From Alphaproteobacteria bacterium (GTDB taxonomy: Bacteria; Pseudomonadota; Alphaproteobacteria; Rhizobiales; Xanthobacteraceae), in the NCBI GenBank assembly GCA_016869215.1, contig VGEP01000010.1:84104-148103 (forward strand): 64,000 bases of DNA, given 5' to 3'. Shown piece after piece: positions 42,745-51,435 of the stretch. Position 1 is the stretch's first letter, and each line of letters begins with the position of its first letter. Under the pieces are notes generated by a model. The model saw only the letters and a list, made by a program, of their open reading frames with translations, ran no database searches and was not told the origin of the DNA. A program made the position numbers and the translations under genes.

Positions 42745-44214
42745 TTACTTGGGCAGCTTTGCGCCGAACTTGCCTCGCACCAGGTCCTCGACCTCCTTCG
42801 ACGCGCGGACCACGATCGGGAACGTGTCGCGGCGGCCGAACGGCTTGCAGGCGTCGATGACCACGCGGGCGTTGCGCGGATCGGTCTCCGAATACGCCAT
42901 CGGATCGAGCGCCGACGACCAGCAGCCGCGCAAAATCTCCATGCCCTCGCGCGGATCGCAGCGCGTGCACATGGCCCAGATCACCTTGTCCATGTCCGCC
43001 GGGTCGATGTCGTCGTCCACCACCACGACGAAACGATTCACATAGGCACCGGCGTGGCACTGCGAGGCGATCAGGCCGGCCTGCTTGGCGTGGCCGGCGT
43101 ACATCTGCTTGATCGCAACCGTGAGCCACAGCCGCGAGCCGCCGGCGGCGTGCGACCACACGCCCTTCACCTCGGGCACGCCCGCGGCTTCGAGCTGGTT
43201 CCACACCGCGCCGGAGCGGTACGAGCCGCGATAGAACGAGTCGTCGTCCGGCGGAATGCCGGGGATCGCGCCCAGGAGAATAGGATCGTCGCGATACATC
43301 ATGGTCTCGACGCGGATCGCGGGCTCCTGCTTGACGCCGCCGGCGTAGTAGCCGGTCCATTCGCCGAGCGGGCCTTCCTTGATGCGGTCGTTCGGATGGA
43401 TGAAGCCTTCGAACGCGATCTCGGCGTGCGCGGGGATCGGCAGGCCGGTCTTGGGTCCCTTGATCACCTGCACCGGCTCGCCAAGCAGGCCCCCCGCCGC
43501 GTCGTACTCGTTCTTGCCGTGCGGGATTTCCAGCCCCGCGATCATGAACAGCGCCGGGTGCATGCCGCACACCACCGCGACCGGGCACGGCTGCCCGCGC
43601 TCGTGGTACTTGCGGATGATCATGTCGCCGTGCTTGCCCTTGGAGCACATCACGGTGGCGAGTTTCTTGTCGTGCGCCTGCACGCGATAGGCGCCATAGT
43701 TGATCCAGCCTGAATCGGGGTCCTTCATCACCACCATGTCGCCGGTGCCGATGTAATAGCCGCCGTCGTGCTCGTGCCAGCGCGGCACGGGAATCTTGAA
43801 CAGGTCGATGTCGTCGCCGGTCTTGACGTTCTCCAGGAGCGCGCCCGAGGCCACTTCCACCGGCGGGATGGTCCTGGCCTCCTTCATGTAGCGGCGCCAG
43901 TGCTTGACCAGTTCGATTTCCGAGCCGTCCGCCGGATTGCCCATGGTCATGTTGATGCGGCGAATCGACGTGAGCAGGTTCGCCAGGATGCGGTGACCCT
44001 TCGGATAGCCGGGAATGTCGTCGAACAGCACCAGCGGGTTGCCGATCTTGCGCTGGTAGATGTCGACGATGCCGCCGATCTCGCGCTCGCGCTCGGCGCC
44101 GGAGATATGCGTCACCTCGCCCGCGGCCTCCATCATGGCGAGCCAGGCGCGCAGGTCCTGTTTGGGTGCGTTGGAAATTGCTGCGGCGGCGCGCGGATCG
44201 ACGTTGGTGTTCAT
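42745..44214 (-). CDS. UbiD-family prFMN-dependent (de)carboxylase
   Basis: The protein has 489 residues, the usual UbiD length. Motifs include INYGAYRVQAHD, the acidic segment KEGPLGEWTGYY and the C-terminal DDDIDPADMDKVIWAMCTRC. It differs clearly from the first UbiD (9230-10864), so the two act on different acids. Activity needs prenylated FMN from a UbiX partner, which is not in the window. It lies 55 bp upstream of a Bug receptor and downstream of the deaminase-coxL unit, with a palindromic repeat in between. Confidence 0.92.
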   Translation of the reverse strand: MNTNVDPRAAAAISNAPKQDLRAWLAMMEAAGEVTHISGAEREREIGGIVDIYQRKIGNPLVLFDDIPGYPKGHRILANLLTSIRRINMTMGNPADGSEIELVKHWRRYMKEARTIPPVEVASGALLENVKTGDDIDLFKIPVPRWHEHDGGYYIGTGDMVVMKDPDSGWINYGAYRVQAHDKKLATVMCSKGKHGDMIIRKYHERGQPCPVAVVCGMHPALFMIAGLEIPHGKNEYDAAGGLLGEPVQVIKGPKTGLPIPAHAEIAFEGFIHPNDRIKEGPLGEWTGYYAGGVKQEPAIRVETMMYRDDPILLGAIPGIPPDDDSFYRGSYRSGAVWNQLEAAGVPEVKGVWSHAAGGSRLWLTVAIKQMYAGHAKQAGLIASQCHAGAYVNRFVVVVDDDIDPADMDKVIWAMCTRCDPREGMEILRGCWSSALDPMAYSETDPRNARVVIDACKPFGRRDTFPIVVRASKEVEDLVRGKFGAKLPK

Positions 44215-44286
44215 TGTCGTTCTCTCAGATGCTCCACGCAGTATAGCCCTTGTCGGATGCCCCCGCGAGCCGCGGCCGTTTTCGCT

Positions 44287-44438
44287 GTGCCCTCTCCCCT
44301 CGAGGGAGAGGGCGACGCCGAAATATCCGCACACTCAATTGGGTGAGGGGTCACAGACTATCGCGAGTCCTTGCCCCCTCACCCAACTGAGCAAGTTGAA
44401 TTGCCTGCGATGCCCTCTCCCTCAAGGGGAGAGGCACA
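44287..44438. repeat. Dispersed palindromic repeat, CCCTCTCCC type
   Basis: GTGCCCTCTCCCCTCGAGGG at the left, TGCCCTCTCCCTCAAGGGGA at the right, and GGGTGAGGGG/CCCCCTCACCC half-sites inside. It has the same layout as the copy inside imuB. It lies between the deaminase stop and the UbiD start and may shape the transcript there. Confidence 0.88.
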
Positions 44439-44471
44439 ACAACCGCCATCGACATTGGCAGCAACGCTGCT

Positions 44472-44942
44472 TCAATACGGCACCTTGTCCGGCTTCGCGG
44501 CCCACGCCTTGAAAACCTCCAGCGCCTCGTCGGCGCTCATGCGGCGGATCGGCAGCTTGCGGCGGTCGAGCGGGGCTGCGACCTCCTCGTAGATCGCATC
44601 GTCGTCGAAGCCTATTGCCGCGGCGTCCGCGCGGTCGTTGGCATAGACGATCTCCGCGATGCGCGCCCACCAGATCGCACCGAGGCACATCGGGCACGGC
44701 TCGCAGCTCGTGTAGATCGTCGCGCCGTCGAGCACGTGCGTGCGGAGCGCGCGGCAGGCCTCGCGGATCGCGACGATCTCCGCATGCGCGGTCGGATCGC
44801 CCGTCGGCACCACGCAGTTGACGCCCTCGCCGACGATCTTGCCGTTGTGAACGACCACCGCGCCGAACGGTCCCTCGTCGCCGCCGACGCATTCGAGCGA
44901 CAGCGCGATGGCGCGGCGCATGAAGGTGAGGTCGTCGGTCAT
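44472..44942 (-). CDS. Nucleoside/guanine deaminase-like zinc enzyme
   Basis: The protein has 156 residues. HAEIVAI gives the zinc histidine and catalytic Glu, and CEPCPMCLGAIWWARI gives the two zinc cysteines, both typical of the guanine deaminase/tRNA adenosine deaminase group. It hydrolyses an amino group on a heteroaromatic ring. Its start overlaps the CoxL stop by ATGA, so both are translated together; that suggests the ring amino substrate of the hydroxylase is also deaminated. Which base or heterocycle is not known. Confidence 0.88.
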   Translation of the reverse strand: MTDDLTFMRRAIALSLECVGGDEGPFGAVVVHNGKIVGEGVNCVVPTGDPTAHAEIVAIREACRALRTHVLDGATIYTSCEPCPMCLGAIWWARIAEIVYANDRADAAAIGFDDDAIYEEVAAPLDRRKLPIRRMSADEALEVFKAWAAKPDKVPY

Positions 44943-47257
44943 TCCTTCCCGTCAATAATCGCCTTCAGCCGCTGCGGCGTCACCGGCAGCTCCGTCACCG
45001 CGCCGGGAATGCCGATGGCGTCGTCGATGGCGGCGGCAATGGCCGCACCGACGCCGTTCACGCCGCTCTCGCCCGCGCCCTTGATGCCGAGCGGATTGAG
45101 CGGCGAGGGATAATCCTCGGTCAGCACGATCTCGACCTCGGGCGTCTCCTTCACCGTCGGCAGGAGATAATCCGCGAAGGTCGTCGCCAGCGGATCGCCG
45201 CGCTCGTTGTAGGTGAACTCCTCCATCAGCGCGCCGCCGAGCCCCTGCGCGAAGCCGCCGGAGATCTGGCCTTTCACGAGCGCCGGGTTGAGCGCGCGGC
45301 CGACGTCGTAGCCGATCACGTAGCGCTCGACCTTCACGCCGCCGGTCTCGGCGTCGACCTTCACCACCGCCAAGTGATTGCCATAGGGATAGACTTGGTG
45401 CTCAGCATAGAACCAGCCGTCCGCCGACAGGCCTGGCTCGCGGTCGCCGCGCACCTTCGACGTCGGGCCGAGCGCGGCCGCGATCTCGCCGAGCGTCATC
45501 GACGGACCGCCCTTCCTACCCTTCACCACCACCGCACCGTCGACGATGTCGAGCGTGTCCGCGGGCGATTGCAGCATCTCGGAGGCGACCGACAGCGCCT
45601 TCTCGCGGACCTTCAGCGCCGCGACCCGCGTCGCCGAGGCCGTCATCACCGTGGCGCGCGAGGCGTGCGCGCCGATGCCGTGCTCGATGCGGTCGGTCTG
45701 GCCGTGGATCACGCGCATCTTCCTGTAGTCGGTGCCGAGCATTTCGGCCGCGACCTGCGCCATCACGGTCTCGAAGCCCTGGCCGATCGACGCGCCGCCG
45801 GTAATAACTTCGATTTCGCCCGAGGTGTCGACCTGGATGCGCACGCCGTCGGCGGGGCCGAGGCCTGCCTTCTCCACGAACATCGCGATCCCGACGCCGA
45901 CCATCTCGCCCTTCTCCCGGCGCGCGGCGAGCTCGGCGTTGAGCTTCTTCCATTCGACATAGGCCAGCGTCCGGTCGAGCAGCGCGTGGTAGTCGCCGGA
46001 GTCGAAATGGATTTCCTCGCCCAGCGCCTCCAGCGGCCGCTTGAACGGCATTTCGTTCACGGTCACGGCGTTGCGGCGGCGCACATAGATCGGATCGAGC
46101 CGCAATTGATTGGCGATGGCGTCGATCAGCCGCTCGCGCACGAACGTGGTCTCGAAACGCCCCGGCGCACGGTAGGTCGCGGCCGGCGTCTTGTTGGTGA
46201 GCCGGAAGTGGCACACCGCGCGATAGGCGCCCGGTACGCGGTACGGCCCCGGCAGCACGCCGCAGGTCATCATGGCGACGCGCGTGGCGTGGGTGCGAAC
46301 GTAAGCGCCGTTATCGTGATGGATGACGTCGTCGATGGCGAGGATTTCGCCGTCGTCGGTCACCGCCGCCTTGATATGGTGGTGCTGGTGGCGCGAATGA
46401 TTGGCCGCGATCAAATGCTCGCGCCGGTCCTCGATCCACTTCACCGGGCGGTCGAGCCGCATCGCGGCGACGCACACCAGCACGTCTTCGGGATAGATTT
46501 CGCCGCGGATGCCGAAGCCGCCGCCGACGTGCGACTCGTAGACCTGCACCGACGACGGCGGGCGCTTGAGCATCCGCGACAGCAATTCCTTGTTCCGGTG
46601 CGGCACCTTCGCCGCGCCGTGCAGCTCCAGAACGTCACGCGAAGCGTCGTAGCGGCCGAGCGCCCCGCGGGTCTCCAGCGGCACGCCGGAGTGCCGCCCC
46701 GATGTGAGCTTCAGCTCGACGACATGCGGCGCGGATTTGAACACCGCCTCGACGTCGCCATAGCCCTGACGCAGCACCGCGGCCTCGGTGTTGCGGCCGA
46801 ACGAGAACTCGCCCGGGTCTTCCTCGGCGGACAGCAGCGGCGGCAGCTCCTCGACGTCCATCGTCACGAGATCGGCGGCGTCCTCGCCAATGTACGGGTC
46901 CTCGGCGAACACCGCCGCGACTGGCTCGCCGACGTAGCGCAGCTTGTCGCGCGCCAGCACCGGCTGGCGATAGGGGGCTAAACGCTCAATAGGACCTTCG
47001 CGGAAGTCGACCGCCGGCACGTCGAGAATGTCTTCCGCAGTCCAGACCGCGACCACGCCCGGCACGGCGCGCGCGGCGTCGGTGTAGATCGACACGATGT
47101 TGGCGTGCGCGTGGTTGGAGCGCACGATCCGCATGTGAAGCTGGCGCGCGATGTTGATGTCGCCGGCAAAGCGTGCGCGGCCGGTGACCAGCGGCGGGTC
47201 TTCGAGCCGCTCGACCGCCTGGCCGATCCATTTTGTGGGTCCGGTTGCGTCGTTCAC
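44939..47257 (-). CDS. Molybdenum hydroxylase large subunit (CoxL/xanthine dehydrogenase family)
   Basis: The protein has 772 residues. It shows KWIGQAVERLEDPPLVTG at the start, VGGGFGIRGEIYPEDVL (cofactor loop), the substrate loop TYRAPGRFE and the catalytic Glu in GIKGAGESGVNG. The TYRAPGR wording fits the form II hydroxylases of aromatic and N-heterocyclic compounds. The preceding coxM ends 3 bp before it and the deaminase start overlaps its end, so the three form one translational unit. Confidence 0.94.
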   Translation of the reverse strand: MNDATGPTKWIGQAVERLEDPPLVTGRARFAGDINIARQLHMRIVRSNHAHANIVSIYTDAARAVPGVVAVWTAEDILDVPAVDFREGPIERLAPYRQPVLARDKLRYVGEPVAAVFAEDPYIGEDAADLVTMDVEELPPLLSAEEDPGEFSFGRNTEAAVLRQGYGDVEAVFKSAPHVVELKLTSGRHSGVPLETRGALGRYDASRDVLELHGAAKVPHRNKELLSRMLKRPPSSVQVYESHVGGGFGIRGEIYPEDVLVCVAAMRLDRPVKWIEDRREHLIAANHSRHQHHHIKAAVTDDGEILAIDDVIHHDNGAYVRTHATRVAMMTCGVLPGPYRVPGAYRAVCHFRLTNKTPAATYRAPGRFETTFVRERLIDAIANQLRLDPIYVRRRNAVTVNEMPFKRPLEALGEEIHFDSGDYHALLDRTLAYVEWKKLNAELAARREKGEMVGVGIAMFVEKAGLGPADGVRIQVDTSGEIEVITGGASIGQGFETVMAQVAAEMLGTDYRKMRVIHGQTDRIEHGIGAHASRATVMTASATRVAALKVREKALSVASEMLQSPADTLDIVDGAVVVKGRKGGPSMTLGEIAAALGPTSKVRGDREPGLSADGWFYAEHQVYPYGNHLAVVKVDAETGGVKVERYVIGYDVGRALNPALVKGQISGGFAQGLGGALMEEFTYNERGDPLATTFADYLLPTVKETPEVEIVLTEDYPSPLNPLGIKGAGESGVNGVGAAIAAAIDDAIGIPGAVTELPVTPQRLKAIIDGKE

Positions 47258-47260
47258 GGG

Positions 47261-48190
47261 TCAGGACTCGTTTTCCGATGGCGAGGGCTCTTCGGCGGAC
47301 TCGTAGGCAGCGTCCTGCCCGTTGTCGCCGCCGCCGCTCGCCTGCTCCAGCGCGCGCACAATCATGGCGCGGGCGATGCCGCTGCGGTAATCGGCGCTCA
47401 CCGCCGCGTCGTCGAGCGGATCGAGCGACCGCACCGCCGCATGCGCCGCGGCCTGGAAGGCGCCGAGGTTCGGCGGACGGCCGATCAGGCTGCGCTCGGC
47501 GTCGGTCATGCGGCGCGGAGAAGCCTCAGCGCCGCCGAGCGCCAGCTTGACCTCGGTCATCATGCCGCCCCGCAACCGGAACACCGCGACCGCCATGGCG
47601 ATGGCGTAGTCGCCGGCGCGGCGGCTGAACTCGGCGAAGCCGACGCGCGTATCCTCGGACAGGATCGGCAGCCTCACTTCGGTCAGCAGCTCTTCTTCCT
47701 TGATCGAGGTGGTCATGATGCCTTCGAAGAAGTCGCGCGCGGGCACGACGCGCATGCCGCCGCGCTTGCTTTCCAGCACCATCTCGGCATCGAGCGCGGC
47801 CGCCACCGCGCACCATTCCGATGCCGGATCGGCATGCGCGATGCTGCCGCAGAACGTGCCGCGGGAACGGATCGGGCGATGCGCGATGTCGCGGACCACC
47901 GTAGCGAGCAGCCGCCCGAGCGGGCCGTCCTCGACCGGCTTTTCGAACGCGGCGTGGCGGGTGCCGGCGCCGATCAAGAGCTTGCCGTCGCGGATTTCGA
48001 GGAAATCCAACTCCTTGATGCCGTTGATGTCGACCAGGTGCTTGGGCCGCGCCAGCCGGAACGCCATGGTCGGCACCAGGCTCTGGCCGCCGGCCAGCAC
48101 GCGCCCGTCGTCCTCGGCGACGTCGGCCAGGATGGTCAGCGCCTCGTCGACGGTTTTCGGGGCGTGGTAGGTGAAAGGTGCGGGTTTCAT
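47261..48190 (-). CDS. CoxM-type FAD-binding medium subunit
   Basis: The protein has 309 residues. GRVLAGGQSLVPTMAFRLARP and SRGTFCGSIAHADPASEW are the FAD motifs; the C-terminal domain is followed by an acidic tail (SAEEPSPSENES). The ATG at 48190 follows a short gap from the divergent coxL. It begins the leftward unit coxM-coxL-deaminase. Confidence 0.95.
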   Translation of the reverse strand: MKPAPFTYHAPKTVDEALTILADVAEDDGRVLAGGQSLVPTMAFRLARPKHLVDINGIKELDFLEIRDGKLLIGAGTRHAAFEKPVEDGPLGRLLATVVRDIAHRPIRSRGTFCGSIAHADPASEWCAVAAALDAEMVLESKRGGMRVVPARDFFEGIMTTSIKEEELLTEVRLPILSEDTRVGFAEFSRRAGDYAIAMAVAVFRLRGGMMTEVKLALGGAEASPRRMTDAERSLIGRPPNLGAFQAAAHAAVRSLDPLDDAAVSADYRSGIARAMIVRALEQASGGGDNGQDAAYESAEEPSPSENES

Positions 48191-48330
48191 TCGGCCGGTC
48201 CGGCGTGACTTTGCAGCATAGGGCCCGGCCGCACGCGCTTCAACGCCGCGCGCAGAAAGCGAATGTGCATGCGTCGGCCGCGTAAACCGCGCTGGCGCGG
48301 GCTCGGCCGCCGACGATATGCTGCCGCGCC

Positions 48331-50676
48331 ATGCCGAAGACAATCGGACAACCGCTCAAGCGCAAGGAGGACGCGCGCCTCCTCACCGGCAACGGGCGCT
48401 ACAGCGACGACGTCAATCTGCCCGGTCAGGCTTACGCTGCGATCGTGCGCTCGCCGCATGCGCACGCCCGGATCGTCAAGATTGGCACGTCCGCGGCGCG
48501 GGGCATGCCCGGCGTGCTGGCGGTGCTGACCGGGTCCGAGCTTATGGCCGACGGCATCAAGGACATCCCGCATACGCCGATCCCGGCGAAGCCGCCGGCG
48601 GACATTCTGCTGATCAACCGCGACGGCTCGCCCCACGGCTACGCGCCGCAGACGCTTCTGGCCGTGGACCGCGCGCGCTACGTCGGCCAGCAGGTCGCCA
48701 TGGTGGTGGCCGAAACCTTCGCGCAGGCAAAGGATGCCGCCGAGCGCGTGACGGTGGAGTATGAGGTGCTGCCGCCGCTGGTCGCGGGCCTGGATTCGGT
48801 CGCGCCAAGCGCGCCGAAGCTTTACGACCATGTCGCAAACGTCTGCGTCGACGCCGACGTGGGCGACGTCGAAGCGACCAAGGCCGCGTTCGCGCGCGCG
48901 GCGCGCGTGGCGCGGATCGAAACGCAGGTGCAGCGCGTCACCGGCGTGCCGCTCGACGCGCGCGCCGCCATCGGCGTCTACGATCCCGCAACCGGCAAGC
49001 ACACCTTGCACGCAGGCTCCGGCGGCGTTGTGCGGCAGAAGGCGGAGCTTGCCGGCGTGCTCGGCGTGCCGGTCAAGGACGTGCGCGTGGAATGCGGCGA
49101 CGTCGGCGGCAACTACGGCACGCGCAACGGCTTCTATCCCGAATTCGGACTGGTGGTGTGGGCGGCCAAGCGCCTCGGCCGCCCGGTGAAATGGACCTGC
49201 GACCGCACGGAAGCCTTCGCCAGCGACTACCAGGGCCGCGACCAGCGGATCGTGCTGGAACTCGCGCTCGACGAGCGCGGGCGCTTTCTCGCCGCACGCG
49301 GCGAGGTGATCCAGAACGCCGGCGCGCACAGCGTGATGTACGTGCCGCTGATGAAATGCAGCGAACTGCTCACGTCGGTCTATCGCGTACCGACCGCGCA
49401 CATTCGTTCGCGCGCGGCGCTGACCACAACGGTGCCGACAAGCCCCTATCGCAGCGCGGGCCGCCCCGAAGCGATGTTCGCGATCGAGCGCGTGATCGAC
49501 ATTGCCGCCAGGCAATTCGGCTACGACCGCATCGATCTGCGCCGGCGCAATCTCATTCCGCCGTCGGCGCAGCCCTACCCGAATCCGCTCGGCATGACCT
49601 ACGACTCCGGCGACTACGCCGCGGCGATGGACCGCGTGCTGGCGATGTCCGACTGGAAAGGCTTCAACAAGCGCAAGCGCGAGAGCAGGAAGAACGGCAG
49701 GCTGCGCGGCATCGGGCTTGCAAACTACATCGAGTCGACCAGCGGCGCACCGCGCGAATACGCCAAGGTCGACGTGCAGCCGGAAGGCCGTGTCGAAGTA
49801 ACGGTCGGGACGCTGTCGAGCGGCCAGGGCCACGAAACCAGCTTTGCGCAATGCATCGCGCAATGGCTCGGCGTCGGCGTCGAGAGCGTGCGGCTGATCC
49901 AGGGCGACACCGACATTGTGCCGGCCGGCGGCGGCTCGCACTCCGCGCGCTCCATGCGCATGGGCGGCGTGGTGATGGGCAAGGCGTCGGACGCGGTGAT
50001 CCTGAAGGCCACCAGGATCGCAGGCCACGTCATGGAGGCGGACGCAGCCGACATTGCATTTGCCGAGGGCCGCTTCACCGTGAAGGGCACCGACCGCTCC
50101 ATCGGGCTGTTCGATGTGGCGAAGGCCGCGCGCGAGCGCAACGACCTGCCCGAAGACCTGCGCGGGCCGCTCGCCGCCGATTGCGACGAGCTGATCCTGC
50201 TGCCGGCATTTCCGTTCGGCAGCCACGTCTGCGAGGTCGAGATCGATCCCGACACCGGCAAGACCGAGATCGTGCGCTACACCGCGGTCGACGATGTGGG
50301 CACCGCGGTCAACCCGCTCATTCTCCATGGCCAGACCCACGGCGCGATCGTGCAGGGCGTCGGCCAGGCGCTGTGGGAGCATTCCCACTACGATCCGGAG
50401 AGCGGGCAGTTGCTCGCGGGCTCGTTCATGGACTACGCCATGCCGCGCGCGCCCATGCTGCCCTCGTTCGCGACCGAGATTTCCGAAACGCCCGCGCCCG
50501 GCAACAAGCTCGGCGTGCGCGGCGGCGGCGAGGGCGGCACGACCCCCGCGCTTGCGGTGGTGGTCAACGCCATCGTGGATGCGCTATCGGACTATGGCGT
50601 GACCCACATGGAAATGCCGGTCACGGCGGAAAAGGTATGGCGCGCGATTCGGGCAGGCAAAGCCAAGGCCGCGTGA
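48331..50676 (+). CDS. Molybdenum hydroxylase large subunit (CoxL/xanthine dehydrogenase family)
   Basis: The protein has 781 residues. Visible parts are QPLKRKEDARLLTGNGRYSD, CGDVGGNYGTRNGFYPEFG in the cofactor region, the loop SPYRSAGRPEAMF and the catalytic Glu in VRGGGEGGTTPAL. The glycine loop differs from the other CoxL proteins (GGNYGTR rather than GGGFG). It is divergent from coxM at 48190 and is followed 18 bp later by the crotonase gene, so it may share a substrate path with it. Its S and M partners are probably those at 39556-40928. Confidence 0.93.
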   Translation: MPKTIGQPLKRKEDARLLTGNGRYSDDVNLPGQAYAAIVRSPHAHARIVKIGTSAARGMPGVLAVLTGSELMADGIKDIPHTPIPAKPPADILLINRDGSPHGYAPQTLLAVDRARYVGQQVAMVVAETFAQAKDAAERVTVEYEVLPPLVAGLDSVAPSAPKLYDHVANVCVDADVGDVEATKAAFARAARVARIETQVQRVTGVPLDARAAIGVYDPATGKHTLHAGSGGVVRQKAELAGVLGVPVKDVRVECGDVGGNYGTRNGFYPEFGLVVWAAKRLGRPVKWTCDRTEAFASDYQGRDQRIVLELALDERGRFLAARGEVIQNAGAHSVMYVPLMKCSELLTSVYRVPTAHIRSRAALTTTVPTSPYRSAGRPEAMFAIERVIDIAARQFGYDRIDLRRRNLIPPSAQPYPNPLGMTYDSGDYAAAMDRVLAMSDWKGFNKRKRESRKNGRLRGIGLANYIESTSGAPREYAKVDVQPEGRVEVTVGTLSSGQGHETSFAQCIAQWLGVGVESVRLIQGDTDIVPAGGGSHSARSMRMGGVVMGKASDAVILKATRIAGHVMEADAADIAFAEGRFTVKGTDRSIGLFDVAKAARERNDLPEDLRGPLAADCDELILLPAFPFGSHVCEVEIDPDTGKTEIVRYTAVDDVGTAVNPLILHGQTHGAIVQGVGQALWEHSHYDPESGQLLAGSFMDYAMPRAPMLPSFATEISETPAPGNKLGVRGGGEGGTTPALAVVVNAIVDALSDYGVTHMEMPVTAEKVWRAIRAGKAKAA

Positions 50677-50694
50677 GCGGCGCGAGAGGACTTC

Positions 50695-51435
50695 ATGGCA
50701 AAGAACGACATTAAGGTGAAGCAGGACGGGCCGGTGCTGCGCATCATATTGAACCAGCCCAAGCGCGGCAACTCCGTCACCGACGACATGGTGCGCGAAT
50801 TGACCAAGCTCATTCGCCAAGCGCCGAAGAAATCCGACATCGTGGTGCTGCGCGGCGCGGGCAAGGATTTCTGCGTCGGTCGCTTCGGCATGGGCGCGCG
50901 GCCCCCGGTGGAGCCCACCGCGTATGCGCGGCGCAACTTCTCCGACGTGGTGTTCGACGCCTATGGCGCGATGCGCCAATGCCCGATCCCGATCGTCTGC
51001 GTGGTGCAGGGCGGCGCGCACGGCTTCGGCTGCGCGATCGCGGCGGCCTGCGACATCACCATCGCGAGCGACAAGGCGGTGTTCTCGGTGCCGGAAATGG
51101 CGCACCAGATCATGCCGACCATGGTGATGTCGTCGTTCGTCGACCGCGTGCCGAGGAAGGCGATGGCTTATCTGGTCTATTCGATGTTCGAGGTCAGCCC
51201 CGAGCGCGCATTGTCCTACGGTATCGTCTCGGACGTGGTACCGGCGGCGAAGCTCGACGCGCATGTCGACAAACTGATCGCGGCAATGCTGAAAGCGCCG
51301 CGCATCTCGCTGACCTCCGCCAAGGAATATGTCCGCAGCGGCCCGGACATGCCGGTCGCGGGCGCGATCGAATATGCCCGTAATCTCCACGCCACCATCA
51401 ACTCAGCCGCCGAAATCAGGAAACCGCGCACGTGA
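50695..51435 (+). CDS. Crotonase-superfamily protein lacking one catalytic Glu
   Basis: The protein has 246 residues with the crotonase fold. In the alignment to rat enoyl-CoA hydratase the first catalytic glutamate (position 144) is alanine in GCAIAAACD, while the second (position 164) is kept in SVPEMAHQ. Loss of the first and retention of the second is seen in enoyl-CoA isomerases and some other crotonases, so simple hydration is doubtful. The oxyanion glycines are in QGGAHGFG. Its stop overlaps the next gene's GTG by 4 bases, so both are co-translated. Confidence 0.85.
   Translation: MAKNDIKVKQDGPVLRIILNQPKRGNSVTDDMVRELTKLIRQAPKKSDIVVLRGAGKDFCVGRFGMGARPPVEPTAYARRNFSDVVFDAYGAMRQCPIPIVCVVQGGAHGFGCAIAAACDITIASDKAVFSVPEMAHQIMPTMVMSSFVDRVPRKAMAYLVYSMFEVSPERALSYGIVSDVVPAAKLDAHVDKLIAAMLKAPRISLTSAKEYVRSGPDMPVAGAIEYARNLHATINSAAEIRKPRT

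Noticed and set aside
44287..44438. The repeat between deaminase and UbiD read as a terminator
   Set aside because: The hairpins are strong but lack a T-run and have the layout of a dispersed repeat; it was listed as a repeat.
48187..50388. A 733-residue open frame on the minus strand opposite the CoxL gene at 48331
   Set aside because: The plus strand codes for a clear molybdenum hydroxylase subunit; the antisense translation has no recognisable domain.
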